DNA of 64,000 nt from Drosophila persimilis (Eukaryota > Arthropoda > Insecta > Diptera > Drosophilidae). Both the position numbers and the translations under genes were made by a program. The stretch is from positions 6,076,001 through 6,140,000 of the forward strand of contig NW_020825288.1 of assembly GCF_003286085.1 (NCBI RefSeq), in the 5' to 3' direction. Below, one piece after another: positions 1 through 10,497 of this stretch (its first letter is position 1; every line of letters begins with the position of its first letter). A model generated the notes under the pieces. It was given only the letters and a program-made list of their open reading frames with translations. It made no database searches and was not told the origin of the DNA.

Positions 1-735
1 ATATAGCTAGTAATATTCGATGGAATATCAAAAACAAGGGATATGTATATTAGAAGTTGAGTTCGGCAGTATATTTACGGTATATTTTAAAAATGAGGCA
101 GTATATTTCGGTATATTTTTAGTGTCAGACCGTATATCATGTCAGCCATATTTTGTCAATTTCATTAATCTATTAAATTGCATTTTCAACGTTATATAGA
201 AATTCAATAAAAGCAAGTGTTAAAATTAAGCCAGATAAGTAGAAAATTGATTCATCAATCGTATAAAATTATGTGGGCATGCGTGAGGGTTCTATATAGC
301 TAGTAATTTTCGACGGAATATCAAAAACAAGGGATATGTATATTAGAAGTTGAGTTCGGCAGTATATTTACGGTATATTTAAAAAATGAGGCAGTATATT
401 TCGGTATATATTTAGTGTCAGACCGTATATCATGTCAACCATATTTTGTCAATTTCATCAATCTATTAAATTGCATTTTCAACGTTATATAGAAATTCAA
501 TAAAAGCAAGTGTTAAAATTAAGCCAGATAAGTAGAAAATTGATTCATCAATCGTATAAAATTATGTGGGCAGGCCTGAGGGTTCTATATAGCTAGTAAT
601 ATTCGATGGAATATCAAAAACAAGGGATATGTATATTAGAAGTTGAGTTCGGCAGTATATTTACGGTATATTTTAAAAATGAGGCAGTATATTTCGGTAT
701 ATATTTAGTGTCAGACCGTATATCATGTCAACCAT
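1..735. repeat. Tandem 293-bp repeat, 2.5 copies, carrying the mbo promoter region
   Basis: Copies begin at 1, 294 and 587, a period of 293 bp, and differ by only a few bases. The third copy is 149 bp long and ends at the second ATG of mbo (734-736). The shared part holds repeated GGTATATTT-type motifs and an ATG. The 144-bp part present only in copies 1 and 2 holds an AATAAA. The simplest reading is recent tandem duplication of the 5' end of mbo with adjoining upstream DNA. The window edge cuts the array, so the full copy number is unknown. Confidence 0.93.
60..735 (+). promoter_or_regulatory. Array of GGTATATTT (motif-6-like) elements in the mbo promoter
   Basis: Each repeat copy contains several GTATATTT elements preceded by CAG, CGG or similar. 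The match TTCGGTATATTT at 107-118 fits the fly core-promoter consensus known as Ohler motif 6 (KTYRGTATWTTT); the equivalent sites in copies 2 and 3 carry one mismatch. Such motifs mark broad housekeeping promoters, which suits a nuclear pore gene. The true start site is not resolved. Confidence 0.6.
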
Positions 736-2830
736 GTCGCTAGATTGTTTTGAATTAAGTAAAACTAAATTATTTGAAAAAATATGCAATGGCCTGTCCA
801 TTGTGCAGAAAACACAAAATCTGTTGGACTGCAGCGACGATTTGCTATTTGCATGGGATGCGAACGAGTGCTGCTTGCTTGTAATGAATTGGCGGTCACC
901 GCTGACAGTGGCGGAGCAGGATGCCAAAGTGAATTATCAGACGCTCGTACCTTCGATCCCGATAATTCTGGACGTAGATCGTGTTACAGTATCAAATGAG
1001 TGCTCCTTGGTGGCGCTTAGTGGACCATGTGGTGTTTGCATTTTGGAGCTACCCCGCCGCTGGGGTCTAGATGGCTACTTCATGGATGGAAAGAAACAAA
1101 TCACATGTCGCACATACTGTCTGGATTCTCTTTTGTTCCAGAACAACAACCATCTGGAGGTGCGACAAGTGCGCTGGCATCCAAACTCAGTATCGGACTC
1201 GACTCTCCTGGTGCTGCTGAACAACAACACTATCCGAATGTACAATCACTCGAAGCTGCGACACGTGTGGCAAGTTGGTCCTCTTACCATGAAAAATGGA
1301 GCCAATACTTCGCTTACGGACTTCGGGGAAGTGGCCGTTGACTTTGATATTGCTCCAGCTAAAAAGTCGCGATGTGCGGCCAACGAGACGACTCTTAACC
1401 AACGGAACAAAACGCTGGGAGGGAAACCCGCAAAGCAGGAAAAGATTGAATGGCCTATTGTTGTGCTGCGAGAGAATGGAAACATCTACATTGTGCTTAC
1501 TAGCCTGGACTCGGATATTACCCGTCTCCAGGGACCCATAACCATAACACCTCAGAAAATGGATAACTACGGGCTAGAGTCTTGCTCGATCATGATCATT
1601 CCTTCGCTGCCTCCCACTATAGTCATTGCCGAGTCGAATGGAAAGCTCCACCATGCACTCCTAATGGATGCCGAGGCCGCCGAGCATTCCTTCAACGAAG
1701 TAGATGACTTTATTCTCATAGAGCCCGCTGAGTTTGTCATACATGTCCTTGAAACGGTCGAGCTCGAGTTGGGTCTTTCTGGCGCATCAAATACTGGACC
1801 AAAGGACACGTACAGCTGTCCCATATACTTGAAAAAAGATATTATCAACGAGCTGCGCTACTTTGCCTATCACAATGCTGGTTTACACGTAGTCACTGTC
1901 AACTTCATCTCTGAACTGCAGCGCTATCTGGACAGTGAGTCGGAGGAGGATAGACTGGAATTGGCGGCATCATCCAAGGCCGAGTACATCCTGTGCACAA
2001 AAATTGACTCCGCCGAGCAAATCAATGCTGTCTGCGGCATTGCCCAACTACAACTGCCAGCTGGTGTGGTGCTTCTGTTAGGCAACCGTGCAGTGATCAG
2101 CCTAAAGCTGGTCATCGATGCCCAGCTGTTGGTTGCCCCCAGTGACAAGAAGCATCGAGCCTGCGATGTGGATCAGCAAGAGTCTGGACCTTCATTCCTT
2201 GACAAAATTAAAACTTTATTGCAGCGCAATGTCAACCAACCTATTCTCGCCAACAAGATGTCCTCGGCGTCCCCTCACGAGGGATACGAACTACTAAACC
2301 AGGCCATTGAAGTGTTGCGCGAACAGTACCTCAAGCGCCACGTCCTCGTCCGTGCCGAGTTTGCGAAGCATATCAATCAAATCATACTGAAAAAGGAGCA
2401 ACAACTGCGCGAAATCCAGGACCTGGAGCATGAGCGTGAGATAATAAGCGAGGGGGCCCACAAGCTGGCCGAGCGTTTTGAGGAAATCAGCGACAACCAG
2501 GAATTGCTGGTGCGCAAGTGCCACAGTCTGATGCAAAAAGCCAACAACGCTCTGCCCAACAGTGTCGTGGCCGAGCGCGAGTTTTCCCAAGAGGTAGAAC
2601 GAATTCACAAAACCACAAAGAGTATGGCTGCCGAACTGGATAAAGCTAAGAAGACGTTGAACAAACAGCGCTATCACATCGCCAACAGCCAGGAAGAACT
2701 GAAGAAAGATGTCTACAAGTTGCCAGAGAAACAGCACCGCACCATAACTGAAATCCTGACCCAACTGGCTGGAGAGATTGAACGGCAAATAACCGATGCA
2801 AAGCGTATAAACAAGATTGTTGGCGTATAA
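725..2830 (+). CDS. mbo: Nucleoporin Nup88 (members only)
   Basis: Intronless 701-residue frame matching the Nup88 family in length and layout. The N-terminal two thirds resembles the beta-propeller region (it begins near [15 protein letters not shown]). From about residue 520 to the end the protein is a charged coiled coil rich in Glu, Lys and Gln. Nup88 sits at the cytoplasmic face of the nuclear pore with Nup214 and limits CRM1-dependent export; in flies mbo is needed for nuclear accumulation of Rel proteins. Two in-frame ATGs compete, at 725 and 734. The first lies entirely inside the tandem repeat, so the start at 734 ([12 protein letters not shown]) may be the original one. An AATAAA follows at 2897. 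Assignment is from recalled family features, not a search. Confidence 0.85.
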   Translation: MSTMSLDCFELSKTKLFEKICNGLSIVQKTQNLLDCSDDLLFAWDANECCLLVMNWRSPLTVAEQDAKVNYQTLVPSIPIILDVDRVTVSNECSLVALSGPCGVCILELPRRWGLDGYFMDGKKQITCRTYCLDSLLFQNNNHLEVRQVRWHPNSVSDSTLLVLLNNNTIRMYNHSKLRHVWQVGPLTMKNGANTSLTDFGEVAVDFDIAPAKKSRCAANETTLNQRNKTLGGKPAKQEKIEWPIVVLRENGNIYIVLTSLDSDITRLQGPITITPQKMDNYGLESCSIMIIPSLPPTIVIAESNGKLHHALLMDAEAAEHSFNEVDDFILIEPAEFVIHVLETVELELGLSGASNTGPKDTYSCPIYLKKDIINELRYFAYHNAGLHVVTVNFISELQRYLDSESEEDRLELAASSKAEYILCTKIDSAEQINAVCGIAQLQLPAGVVLLLGNRAVISLKLVIDAQLLVAPSDKKHRACDVDQQESGPSFLDKIKTLLQRNVNQPILANKMSSASPHEGYELLNQAIEVLREQYLKRHVLVRAEFAKHINQIILKKEQQLREIQDLEHEREIISEGAHKLAERFEEISDNQELLVRKCHSLMQKANNALPNSVVAEREFSQEVERIHKTTKSMAAELDKAKKTLNKQRYHIANSQEELKKDVYKLPEKQHRTITEILTQLAGEIERQITDAKRINKIVGV

Positions 2831-2896
2831 GTTAGTTCAGCTCATTTTTGATAACACATTTATGTGATTTTGTAGAGGAACTGAAACGTATTAATT

Positions 2897-2902
2897 AATA
2901 AA
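2897..2902 (+). terminator. Poly(A) signal of mbo
   Basis: AATAAA 67 bp after the mbo stop codon, in a short AT-rich stretch. It is the only strong signal before the next transcription unit. Confidence 0.6.
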
Positions 2903-3217
2903 TAACATACTGTTCGAATAATTTGTGCTACATTGTGTTCTAGTTCTAAGCACTGATATCCCTGCCCATTTATTAATGAGTAGCGTCTGAATAGATACAT
3001 TCATTGGCTGGAATGTAGACATGACTCGCACTTCGATCGCCTTCCCTCGAAAGCAAACGTAATGAAAATCATTTGCAAGGCTAATGTTTTTTTACTTTGC
3101 GCCTTTCCATTTCTTTTGCGTTTCAGTTGGGCATTCATCTATCGGGCTTCAGTCAGAAACGAACTTTAGCAGAGAATACTTCGAATCGATCGAATCGGTG
3201 CTGTCCGAGAAGCAGAA

Positions 3218-3364
3218 ATGACATCGACCTTACTGTCAACCCTTTCCAACATCTACACGGGGATGTTTAACTTCGTCAAGTCTCGATTTCCCTTCCTGAT
3301 TGAGGCTGCCATGGTGACTCTCTGCTTCGCCTCCATAGTAGGCAGATACTGCATACTGATATAG
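3218..3364 (+). CDS. 48-residue single-pass membrane smORF
   Basis: Unrecognised small peptide. It starts MTSTLLSTLSNIYTGMF, has a basic turn (VKSRFPF) and ends in a hydrophobic helix of about 20 residues (FLIEAAMVTLCFASIVGRYC) with only two more hydrophobic turns before the stop, like a tail-anchored or small mitochondrial membrane peptide. A plausible 5'UTR intron of 68 nt lies just upstream (donor GTAATG at 3059, acceptor TTTCAG ending 3126), which supports a spliced transcript rather than chance. The gene is convergent with Gnmt, 147 bp away. No family assigned; it was judged real by splice context and composition. Confidence 0.5.
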   Translation: MTSTLLSTLSNIYTGMFNFVKSRFPFLIEAAMVTLCFASIVGRYCILI

Positions 3365-3511
3365 AAACTGAACAACGAAGCATCGCATACCACCAGGAAT
3401 CATACTCGCACATACACTATATGTACATACATGTGTAAATGTAAATCGAACGAACTTTATATTTAGATGTGTGTTTGTGGAATTATGTGAATACAAACTA
3501 AATGCTTAAAC

Positions 3512-4827
3512 CTAAACCTTGGGCTTCTCAATTAAGTGTATGTAGAAGGCTGGATTCTTCACTTGGCTCATCTCCTTGAAGTCTCCGTACAGCTGGTGCT
3601 TGGCCTTGGCCGAGAAGATCTCACTGAGGATCTCCTGGAAGCGCTTCAGCTCGTGGGGATAGTAGGAGAGGCGGAACTCGCTGGTCAGCTTGTTGCCAGC
3701 GATCAGGTAATCCATGGACACCAGAGATGGCTTACCGCAGTAGAACAGGACGGAGGTTTTGATGTCCGCCGTGTGGCTCGTCTGCAAGTCATTCGGAAAG
3801 GCGATTAAATTAATAGAATTCAACGTCTGCCTATCAGTTGTCAGGGTATGGGACTGATAATGAAGTCGCGAATGATGATGTATTAATGGGAGATGAATGA
3901 GCGATGAAATTGATTTTGATTCCACGTAATATAACACAAAATAAGATCAGCAGACATCGTAATCAATGAAACTATTGAGGATGACGAACAATTTTTCTCT
4001 GTTTTCAAATGAATGTGTCATTTAATAGTTTTTAATTGGCACTATGATGATCTGGCAGATCTGTGCTGGTTTTTGAACTCACGTTATAGTAGATGCTCTT
4101 GGCGGGAGTGGATCCTGTCTCCAAGATGTTGTCGTAGTTGCGATGATCGATCAGCAGGACACCGCCTGGCTTAAGGCACTTCTCAAAGTTGCCGATCGCC
4201 TGCTTGTGCTCACGCTGATCCCCAAAGCCGTCCATCAAGTGGGCAAAGGAGTTGCCCAGGCAGATGACGGCGTCGAAGCCATCCTTTATTTGGTCCTGGA
4301 TGTCGTCGTACAGTGTCAGCCAGTTGGCCTCTTCGATAACTGCAAATGGTTTTGGGAAGGGTCAGTCAGAAACCAGGCCAAGCAGGGAATAATAATAAAG
4401 CAGTCCCAGACATACCCCAGTTTTCAAAGGCGGCTTCCTTGCGGCGGTTCCAGCGCTCCTTGAGAGCGTATTTCAGCATTTTGTCGGAGGCATCGACGGA
4501 CACCACCTCGAAGCCCTCTTCCACCAACATTAGCGAGTCCACACTGGGCGAATGGTAAAGAAAAGTAAGCTAAGATAGGAATGGGGATGGGATGGCTGTG
4601 CAGTCCACTTACCCGGTACCACAGGCCACGTCCAGGACACGCTTGCATCCCTTCTGCCGCAGCATATCGATCAGGAAGTTCTTGTAGTTGTCCGTACGCG
4701 AGTTCTTGTCTCCGATGAAGATCTCCCATACCTTGGCCGCCTTGCCATCGGCATACTGATCCCTAACTCCTTCGGCGGAAATACCATCCGAGCGGGCAAC
4801 GAAAACACTATCGGCGGAGGTGGTCAT
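3512..4827 (-). CDS. Gnmt: Glycine N-methyltransferase
   Basis: Four exons: 4827-4613, 4543-4416, 4339-4083 and 3781-3512, joined at consensus GT/AG sites to give 289 residues, the usual fly length. GNMT moves a methyl group from S-adenosylmethionine to glycine, making sarcosine and S-adenosylhomocysteine, and so buffers cytosolic SAM. The SAM-binding motif I reads [12 protein letters not shown] at about residues 64-75, completed across the first splice junction. The motif II and post-I region follows ([13 protein letters not shown]). The N-terminal segment ([14 protein letters not shown]) is typical of the family, where it contributes to the active-site lid. No disruption seen. The 3' ends of Gnmt and the smORF converge. 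Confidence 0.93.
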
Positions 4828-5374
4828 CTCTGGCGGTCAGCACTGGTCGGCAGATCTCAATGAAATAAATTTCGTCTCGTCCGCACTCTCCACGTAAGCT
4901 ACCGCTCTGGATAGCCGAGGGAAGGGCCTGCCAATAGCCTGCCGCCAACAGCTGGCATGTCATCTAAGCGTCGACGTTGGCACCAGCACCCTCGTACTCA
5001 TCCGTAATCTAATCACTCCTCGACCCGCTTTGACGTGTGGCAATTGAGAGGCAAAGCTTCGGCTCGTCTCACATCTGTTCGATCCCAAACGTGCCTGTTT
5101 GCGGGCTTTCGCTTCTGGCTGTTTGACCCTGACCCTGACCCTCCGGTTCTGATAAGCAGTCTCTGACCATATCCCGTGGTCAAAATAGAATGACGAAGCA
5201 TAATACCTCGACAAGTAATATTTACAGTGATGACTCTACAGCCAGAGTTATCTCAATCTCTGTGTTTCTCCCCACTGGGACATAATAGTGAATGGATGTG
5301 GTGGTTTCGCCAAACGGGCTTTCCCTGTAAGTGTTTATGCATAGATCGACGGAAATAGTATATATAAAATAGTT
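4828..5374. other. Intergenic region between Gnmt start and the PTB gene 3' end
   Basis: Holds the presumed Gnmt promoter and 5'UTR (minus strand, right of 4827) and the 3' flank of the next minus-strand gene. Short open frames at 4960-5214 lack coding character. A minus-strand AATAAA for the downstream gene lies at 5375-5380. Confidence 0.5.
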
Positions 5375-5380
5375 TTTATT
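5375..5380 (-). terminator. Candidate poly(A) signal of the PTB-domain gene
   Basis: TTTATT on the plus strand (AATAAA on minus) about 380 bp past the stop codon at 5756, in AT-rich 3'UTR-like sequence. Confidence 0.45.
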
Positions 5381-5755
5381 TTCAATATATTCTTAGAAAT
5401 CTTTATAAATATTGCACTGCGTTGATTAAGTGGGACTCACGTCCCCTTCGGATGGTCTTTATATTGCACATCGATATTCTACGATTTAGATCTTACAGAT
5501 AAATTCACACTTGATGTTCTATTAGTAGGAACTTAAGGCTAGAAATAGATTACGTTTCGCAAGATAATTAAACGATGCTTCGGCGATGCGAGTAATTGTC
5601 TTGGGAAACATAAGCCGTATGCTGGAGTACGAGTATATGTTTAAGCAGATCGAGTATTAGTATGTATGTTATGTGTATGTTTTATGTGTATGCTTATGTG
5701 CTATGTACAATGTACATCATAATTAACCCGGGTTCGAGAGTATTAGATTCAACAT

Positions 5756-8700
5756 CTATGGCAAATACCCCAACGAGTCCTCGAGAGAGGCGCTCACAGC
5801 CCGCATCGACTGGTAGCTGCCCATGCGGCTCCGGCTGACGTTGCTCCGGATGGAGGCCGCCTTCTCAATGGCCTTGATATTGATCAGCAGATTGTCGGCG
5901 CTGCACGCCTTCTGCGCAGCTCCCACGCTACCAGGTCCCAGGGGCATGGCCATGGAAAGACCATTGGCACCCACCCGGTCCGTGCTAAAGGATTCGCGCG
6001 CCCGGTAAGACGACTTCCGGGAGGAGGCATATGAACGGCAACTGCCGTTGGCGGTCCGCATCGCTTTCTGGATCTGCATGGGCGGGCACAGGCTCTTGAT
6101 GTCCGTCGTCTGGCTCAGCTTCATGTCCGCAAAGACGGCAGCTGCCTCTACGCTCTTCTTCACGCTCAGCGCCTCGTGCGGCTGGACGGGCTTGCTGTTG
6201 CCGCTGATGCTGAAGAGCTCGTAGTCCAGGCCCAGCTTCTCGGAGGGCTTACCCTTCCGAGCCACCCCCCCACCCGGCCTGGGAGCCTTGCGCTGCTGGG
6301 AAAGGGAGTCCTCGCTGATCGCTGCCGCTGCCAAGGCCCGCTGCCGGCGATGGGTGCGCTTGCAGTAGCACTTGCTGGCGCTGATGCAGCTGTCGGAGTC
6401 GCACGAGGTGGTCGTCTCCGAGCGGGAGTTTGCCGAGTCGTGCTCCAGAGTGCTGGCCGGCTCCTCTTCGACCATGGAGCAGTAGCACTTGTCATCCGAC
6501 TTGCACGAGATCAGCGAGTGGCGGTTGCTGGCTACTGTTCCGGCATTGACCACAGGGTTGACTGTCCCCGAGGGCTTCCTCGAGTTGGCCATGGCCATAG
6601 TGCGCTCGTTCTTCTGCCGCAGCTTGTGGTTCAGGTGCTCTGTGCGGAGGCTGCAGTAGCAGCGATCGGCCGAGGCGCAGGTGCAAGACTCGGAGTCGTA
6701 GCTGCACTCGGAGCAGGAGACGTATCTGCACAATGAATGGGAGTATTAGGGAAAACATGGGACAGAATTTTCCCCTTAGAACCTACCCGCTGCTGCTGTT
6801 CCTGTTGAGCCCCTGCAAGGCGTGCTCATTCCGCACCACGGATACATCTGAGCCACTGGTGGCTGCCCGATTCCGTTGATGCTGCTGCTGTTGCTGGACG
6901 TGGCTGATGGGGGGTCCGATAATGATGGGGGCACTAATCTTGCGCTTGCCCTGGCTGTCGAGGGTGGCCGCCTCCTTGGGTCGTGGGCTCGACTTCTCCA
7001 ACTTGGCGCGGCACGAGCGAAACTGTCCAAGCTGGAACATTTTCTTCAAGCTCTTTGTGCCGAAGAAGCTGCTCTTCGACTTCTTCTGCGGATGGATGAG
7101 ATTACATTTGCATTTAATTTTTCCACGCAATCCTATAGACATCGTCTTTCCGCTCACCTGTGACCCATTGACGCTGGCCTTGCGCTTCTGCTTTTTCTTC
7201 TTCTGGCGGCGCATGATATTCTTGGAGCGCTGAAAGAGCTCGTCCTGGGTAAGAGTGACGGCCAGCTTGAGCAGGAACTCCTTGTAGATGGGCTTTAGGT
7301 CGTTGAACGACATGCCGTCGGCATCGATAATGGCATATAGAATGTCGTCCAGGGAGTGGAGGTTCTCGTGCAGACGAAATTCATTGAACAGCTCGCTGAA
7401 ACCAAGTGGGGAACTAGAAGCACAATTCAAACGATGCCAATCAACCAAACCAAACCTTCTCACCCAAAATGCAATCAATCTACCACCAGCACCCAGGCCA
7501 GGAGAGCACTCCACAGTCCAGCTGCGTGGCCTTCCTGGCCCCAAGAGCTTGGTGATAATACTCACCCTCCTCCACCACCGCCGCCCAACTTGCCCGAGTG
7601 ACGGCGTGCCGCTCTCGACTTGTAGCGGGTCAGACCTCCGGTGTTCAGGAAGCTGCCGGATCTTGGTATGGCCACGCGCGTCAGAATGTCCCCGCTGGCC
7701 GCCTCGCCGCCGCCACCGCCTGAACCAACAGCCCCCACCAGATCCGCACCCTTGTAGGCGCCACTGGATGCTCCGGCTGCCACTGGCTTTTTGCTGTGAT
7801 GGCCATGCTGGTGCAGGCGGTTCACGTGTCCGTTGCTGCAGATAATGCTGCCATTGCGCGAAGGGCTTCCTTTGTATCCGGAACCGGGCACCGTTGTGGG
7901 CACTGGAGGGGCGCGCTTGGACTTGTGGGACTTGCGCTTGCGCTCCTCCGTGGACGTTTCCACCTCTGCGGCCTCGTTGATGACGTTACTGTTGGAGCTG
8001 AGCGAGCTGCTGGAGACCCTCTTCTTGCGGACGGAGCGGGAAGGCGTGCCGGATACTCCGGTGCCCGCGCGAAAGGAACTGCGTCGCCCACTGGCACTGG
8101 GCGTGATCTGGGAGCGGGACAGGTAGTTGGAGCTGGTCATGGCCGAGCTGCTGGCGATGCTGATGCAGCTGACTCCGTTCTGCTGGCGCGGCGTCCGGCG
8201 TTTCGTGCTGCGGTGCGAGCTGGTGCTGACGTGGGCCATCAGGCTCTGGTAGAGGGTGGCCGCTATCACGATGGCGTCCTCGGTGCTCTTGCAGATGAAG
8301 CCGTGGCACTCGAGGATCTTGGGGGAGCTGGCGGAACGCATGACAACCGCAAAGATCGGTGCATGGACGTGTATGCTGTGCTCCACAGCCAATTGCTCAC
8401 TTGAACTGGGGATTACAGGATTGGAGTTTGATTACGGTCCTGGCTTCGAGCTTCAATGCCATCTGAGACTCACCTTAGAGGCTGAAACAGGGCAGTCTTG
8501 TCTATATTTTCGGGATCGGTGATCAGTGGCAAGAAGGCTGCTCCGCCATCGTCGGCGGAGATAACAAACTTCACCGCCGACCACACGGCAATGTTGTGAA
8601 ATGGAGTAATGTGGGCCTCACTCTCGTCCGGGCCGCTGCCTCCTTTTGGGATTGGCACAGAGCTGATCTTCACCCGCAATCCTGTGGCACAAATGTCCAA

Positions 8701-10497
8701 CGATCCCGAGCTGAGCCTCTGCAGGATATACCATAGCCCCATTTGAGATTCCAGAATGCCTTTTTGCTTGAACCATTTACTCACCTTCTTGGTAACCTCA
8801 CTGAGGTACAGTTGCCTCAGGGGCTCCTGCAGTCCCTGGAGACTCGTCACCTTGTCTTTTAGCGGCAGGGAGCCCAGGCAGGTGACATCGAAGCTGCTGG
8901 TGGCGTCCTTGGCCACGTCCGTGAAGAGCTGCTCGATCTGGGCCTGCACACTGTTGCTGATCCGCTGCACATCCTTCTTGGCCGCCTCGGCCAGCACCTT
9001 GGCCGACTCGCTGGACTCCTGCAGAAAGCTGCTCTTGGCCCCCGAGGTGCTGGCCAACTCACTACGCCCATACATGATGATGGAGCGCGTGCGATGCGAT
9101 CCCCGGGGATCGTCGAGGCGGCTGCTTCGCATTGATCTACGTAATGGGCGGGCGGGATAACAAATTATCAGAATTGGATCATAGAAACAGGTTTAAAGTT
9201 TGCTATAGAAAGTTCTTGCTGGAGGGGTCTCTAATGATCCACACAATGTAAAGCTTCATCTATTTAAAATAGTTTAAATTGTTGCATTTAATGGCCACCA
9301 TCAGCATTTTTAATGGTTATTTGCAAGCCAACAACACTTTCGGGGCCTCCACTCTCTGCTGTGTGACAAAACGGTTACATTTTTTGTGAAAGTTTGACTG
9401 ATTAACGCAAACTAACCATAGATTAGCATATTAGACTCGGACTAGTGATTGGAGACTGTCTGCTTGTGTGTGAACTCGTAGAGTTGGCATTCGATGGGCC
9501 ACATCCTGGTGGCGCCATCGCCATCGCCATCCCATCCACACAGACAATGGTCCAGGGAGCTCTAGTGGAGATGTACTGGCAATGGCCAGGTCCAGGTCCA
9601 GGTCCAGGTCCAATGGCCCCCCTGCCGCCTGCCGAATGCAGCTTAAGGTGTTCCCAATACCAGATTCTGTTTACCGCTAACTGACACAAAATCGGAAATG
9701 GTCATTTCCATAGAACGTCGCAGCGTCGGCAGCCGAGAGTTTTGAATGGGAATGAAGATGAGTGGAGTGGAGTGGAGTGGAGTGGAGAATGCTGGCCTCT
9801 GGAGAAGACTCGTGGTTTTCTTTTTCAATCAATTAAGCAGTTCGCTCCGCGAATGTGTGTCAGCGGTGGAATATTTAAGCATAGAGCAAGTGCCGATCCG
9901 ATCCGATGTGACCAAAGACTCAAATTATTCTATTTTTCCATCTCCCTCTGTCGTTCTTGCCCCTCTCTTTCTACACAGCTTTTGGTTGCAGCTCTTTCTC
10001 TCACAGACAATATCGTTTTTAATTTTTCTGAACTAACTGTGCTTTTTTGTTGCTTATGGAAATGCAAAACGGTAAAAGAAACATTCATTGGTCTTCCCAA
10101 ATCGGTCTCTCGCTATTTCTGTATCTGTATCTGTGTCTCGTTTATGTATCTGTATCTCGCTTCTGTGGTTTCGAGAACGAAAGTGTTAAGCTCGAAAAGA
10201 AATTAATATGTGGATATGATATCGACAGCGAAGCTAATGAGTGGACACACCTACTGGAAATCCATCAGATATGATTGATATTTTTGATCTTAATTAATTT
10301 TCACCCCATCTAATGGGGACTCACCTGGAATCGTCAAACATTAGATCGATCTTCAGTTTGTATATCGAATTTCGACTGACACTCGAATTGTTTTCGAGCT
10401 GGTCGCCGTCCAAGAGCCGAAAGCCGGAAGAGTTGCTGTTGCTGTTGCTGTTGCTGCTGCCGGTCGCTGGTTTGCCCCGCGCCCGCACGGAACTCAT
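5756..10497 (-). CDS. PTB/PID-domain adaptor-like protein, 1060 residues
   Basis: Six coding exons: 10497-10325, 9136-8474, 8405-7566, 7395-7158, 7085-6787 and 6725-5756. All junctions keep frame. A phosphotyrosine-binding type domain spans about residues 140-335. It begins FDVTCLGSLPLKDKVTSL and closes with HAPIFAVVMRSASSPKILECHGF and a helix (AIVIAATLYQSLMAHV), with extra sequence inserted in the middle. Residues 560-630 form a helical block (LHSLDDILYAIIDADGMSF) followed by a Lys/Arg-rich stretch like a nuclear localisation signal. The C-terminal third is Ser-rich with three Cys clusters of the form CYCS. PTB proteins recruit receptors or signalling partners; the partner is not evident. 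Start chosen at 10497 for its CAAAATG context. I suspect a fly CG-numbered orthologue (possibly CG8312) but cannot confirm it. There may be untranslated exons upstream. Confidence 0.82.
8475..9135 (-). other. PTB-domain-encoding exon (first half of the domain)
   Basis: This exon carries the coiled helix (SAKVLAEAAKKDVQRISNSVQAQ read in two parts) and the first half of the PTB fold; the domain is completed by the start of the next exon at 8405. The intron between them is only 68 nt, typical for flies. Confidence 0.6.

Noticed and set aside
1-720. CRISPR array or satellite DNA for the left-edge repeat
   Set aside because: The unit is 293 bp, has no short repeat-spacer layout, and contains the promoter of the adjacent gene; only 2.5 copies are present in a eukaryotic genome.
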